This document shows positions 63,868 to 64,000 of a DNA stretch of 64,000 nt, piece after piece (the first letter of the stretch is position 1; the number at the start of each line of letters is the position of its first letter). Source of the DNA: Nitrospirales bacterium. GTDB taxonomy: Bacteria; Nitrospirota; Nitrospiria; Nitrospirales; UBA8639. Position numbers and translations under genes: made by a program. The stretch lies in contig JAJDBS010000065.1 in NCBI GenBank assembly GCA_029261235.1, positions 1 through 64,000 of the forward strand. Reading direction: 5' to 3'. Under the pieces are notes generated by a model that saw only the letters and a list, made by a program, of their open reading frames with translations, did not search any database and had not been told where the DNA came from.

Positions 63868-64000
63868 CTACACCCAAACTTCCTGAATTTGCTGCAATTC
63901 TTCACGCGTGACAACTAGCTTTTCACACCACAACAAATCATAAACATTAAGATCCTTCGCATGCAGAACCTTTACATTTTTTATATTTTTCCCTATACGG
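63868..64000 (-). CDS. rplD: 50S ribosomal protein L4, C-terminal end (cut by right edge)
   Basis: The reverse-strand frame entering at the right edge reads NVKVLHAKDLNVYDLL and EKLVVTREELQQIQEVWV before TAG at 63868-63870. This is the usual L4 C-terminus, and rplD always precedes rplW in this cluster. Only about 44 codons are inside the window. Confidence 0.93.
   Translation of the reverse strand, partial: RIGKNIKNVKVLHAKDLNVYDLLWCEKLVVTREELQQIQEVWV

Noticed and set aside
1-64000. tRNA, rRNA or CRISPR arrays
   Set aside because: No cloverleaf, rRNA-like or regularly spaced repeat sequence was noticed in the gene-free stretches.

Overview
The window looks like a chromosomal stretch of a Gram-negative bacterium related to Nitrospira (Nitrospirota). 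This rests on an exosortase/VPLPA-CTERM exopolysaccharide locus, an lptC-lptA-lptB-rpoN-rapZ-pilMNOP-aroC-aroB-nadE-glnD neighbourhood joined to the S10/spc/alpha ribosomal operons, and moderate to low GC. The phylum is an inference; no rRNA gene or unique marker is present. I saw no rRNA, tRNA or CRISPR array.

Region 1 (1-33.5 kb) is accessory: an exopolysaccharide and protein-sorting locus broken up by mobile elements. It opens with an IS3 transposase tail and a GDP-fucose synthase relic. A reverse-strand block follows with a sugar epimerase, an ExeA-like ATPase, a BY-kinase, a Wzz-like chain-length protein, decayed outer-membrane protein and Wza genes, a WecA-type initiating transferase and a glycosyltransferase. 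Next come exosortase XrtD (forward) and three secreted proteins ending in VPLPA-like sorting tails. A forward block carries the TPR lipoprotein PrsT, an O-antigen ligase-type polymerase, a PssD/PssE-like split glycosyltransferase, a nucleotidyltransferase, three GT4 transferases, a P-loop kinase and a Wzx-like flippase. A beta-helix protein and a dead IS30 close the region. An IS3 remnant in the middle carries a 141-bp MITE-like insertion with clean target duplication.

Together region 1 specifies lipid-linked repeat-unit synthesis (WecA, GTs), flipping (Wzx), polymerisation (Wzy/WaaL-like), length control (Wzz plus kinase) and exosortase processing of surface proteins. The local Wza and outer-membrane protein genes are wrecked, so export must use proteins encoded elsewhere or the pathway is failing.

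Region 2 (33.5-50 kb) is housekeeping, all on the reverse strand: glnD, nadE, a GAF-GAF-ANTAR regulator, aroB, aroC, pilP, pilO, pilN, pilM, rapZ, rpoN, lptB, lptA, lptC. The nadE leader holds a terminator-like hairpin that masks its Shine-Dalgarno sequence, just downstream of the ANTAR gene. lptA has its best ribosome-binding signal in front of an AUA codon.

Region 3 (50-64 kb) is the conserved ribosomal cluster on the reverse strand, transcribed from rplD (cut by the right edge) through rplW, rplB, rpsS, rplV, rpsC, rplP, rpmC, rpsQ, rplN, rplX, rplE, rpsN, rpsH, rplF, rplR, rpsE, rpmD, rplO, secY, adk, map, infA, rpmJ, rpsM, rpsK, rpsD, rpoA and rplQ.
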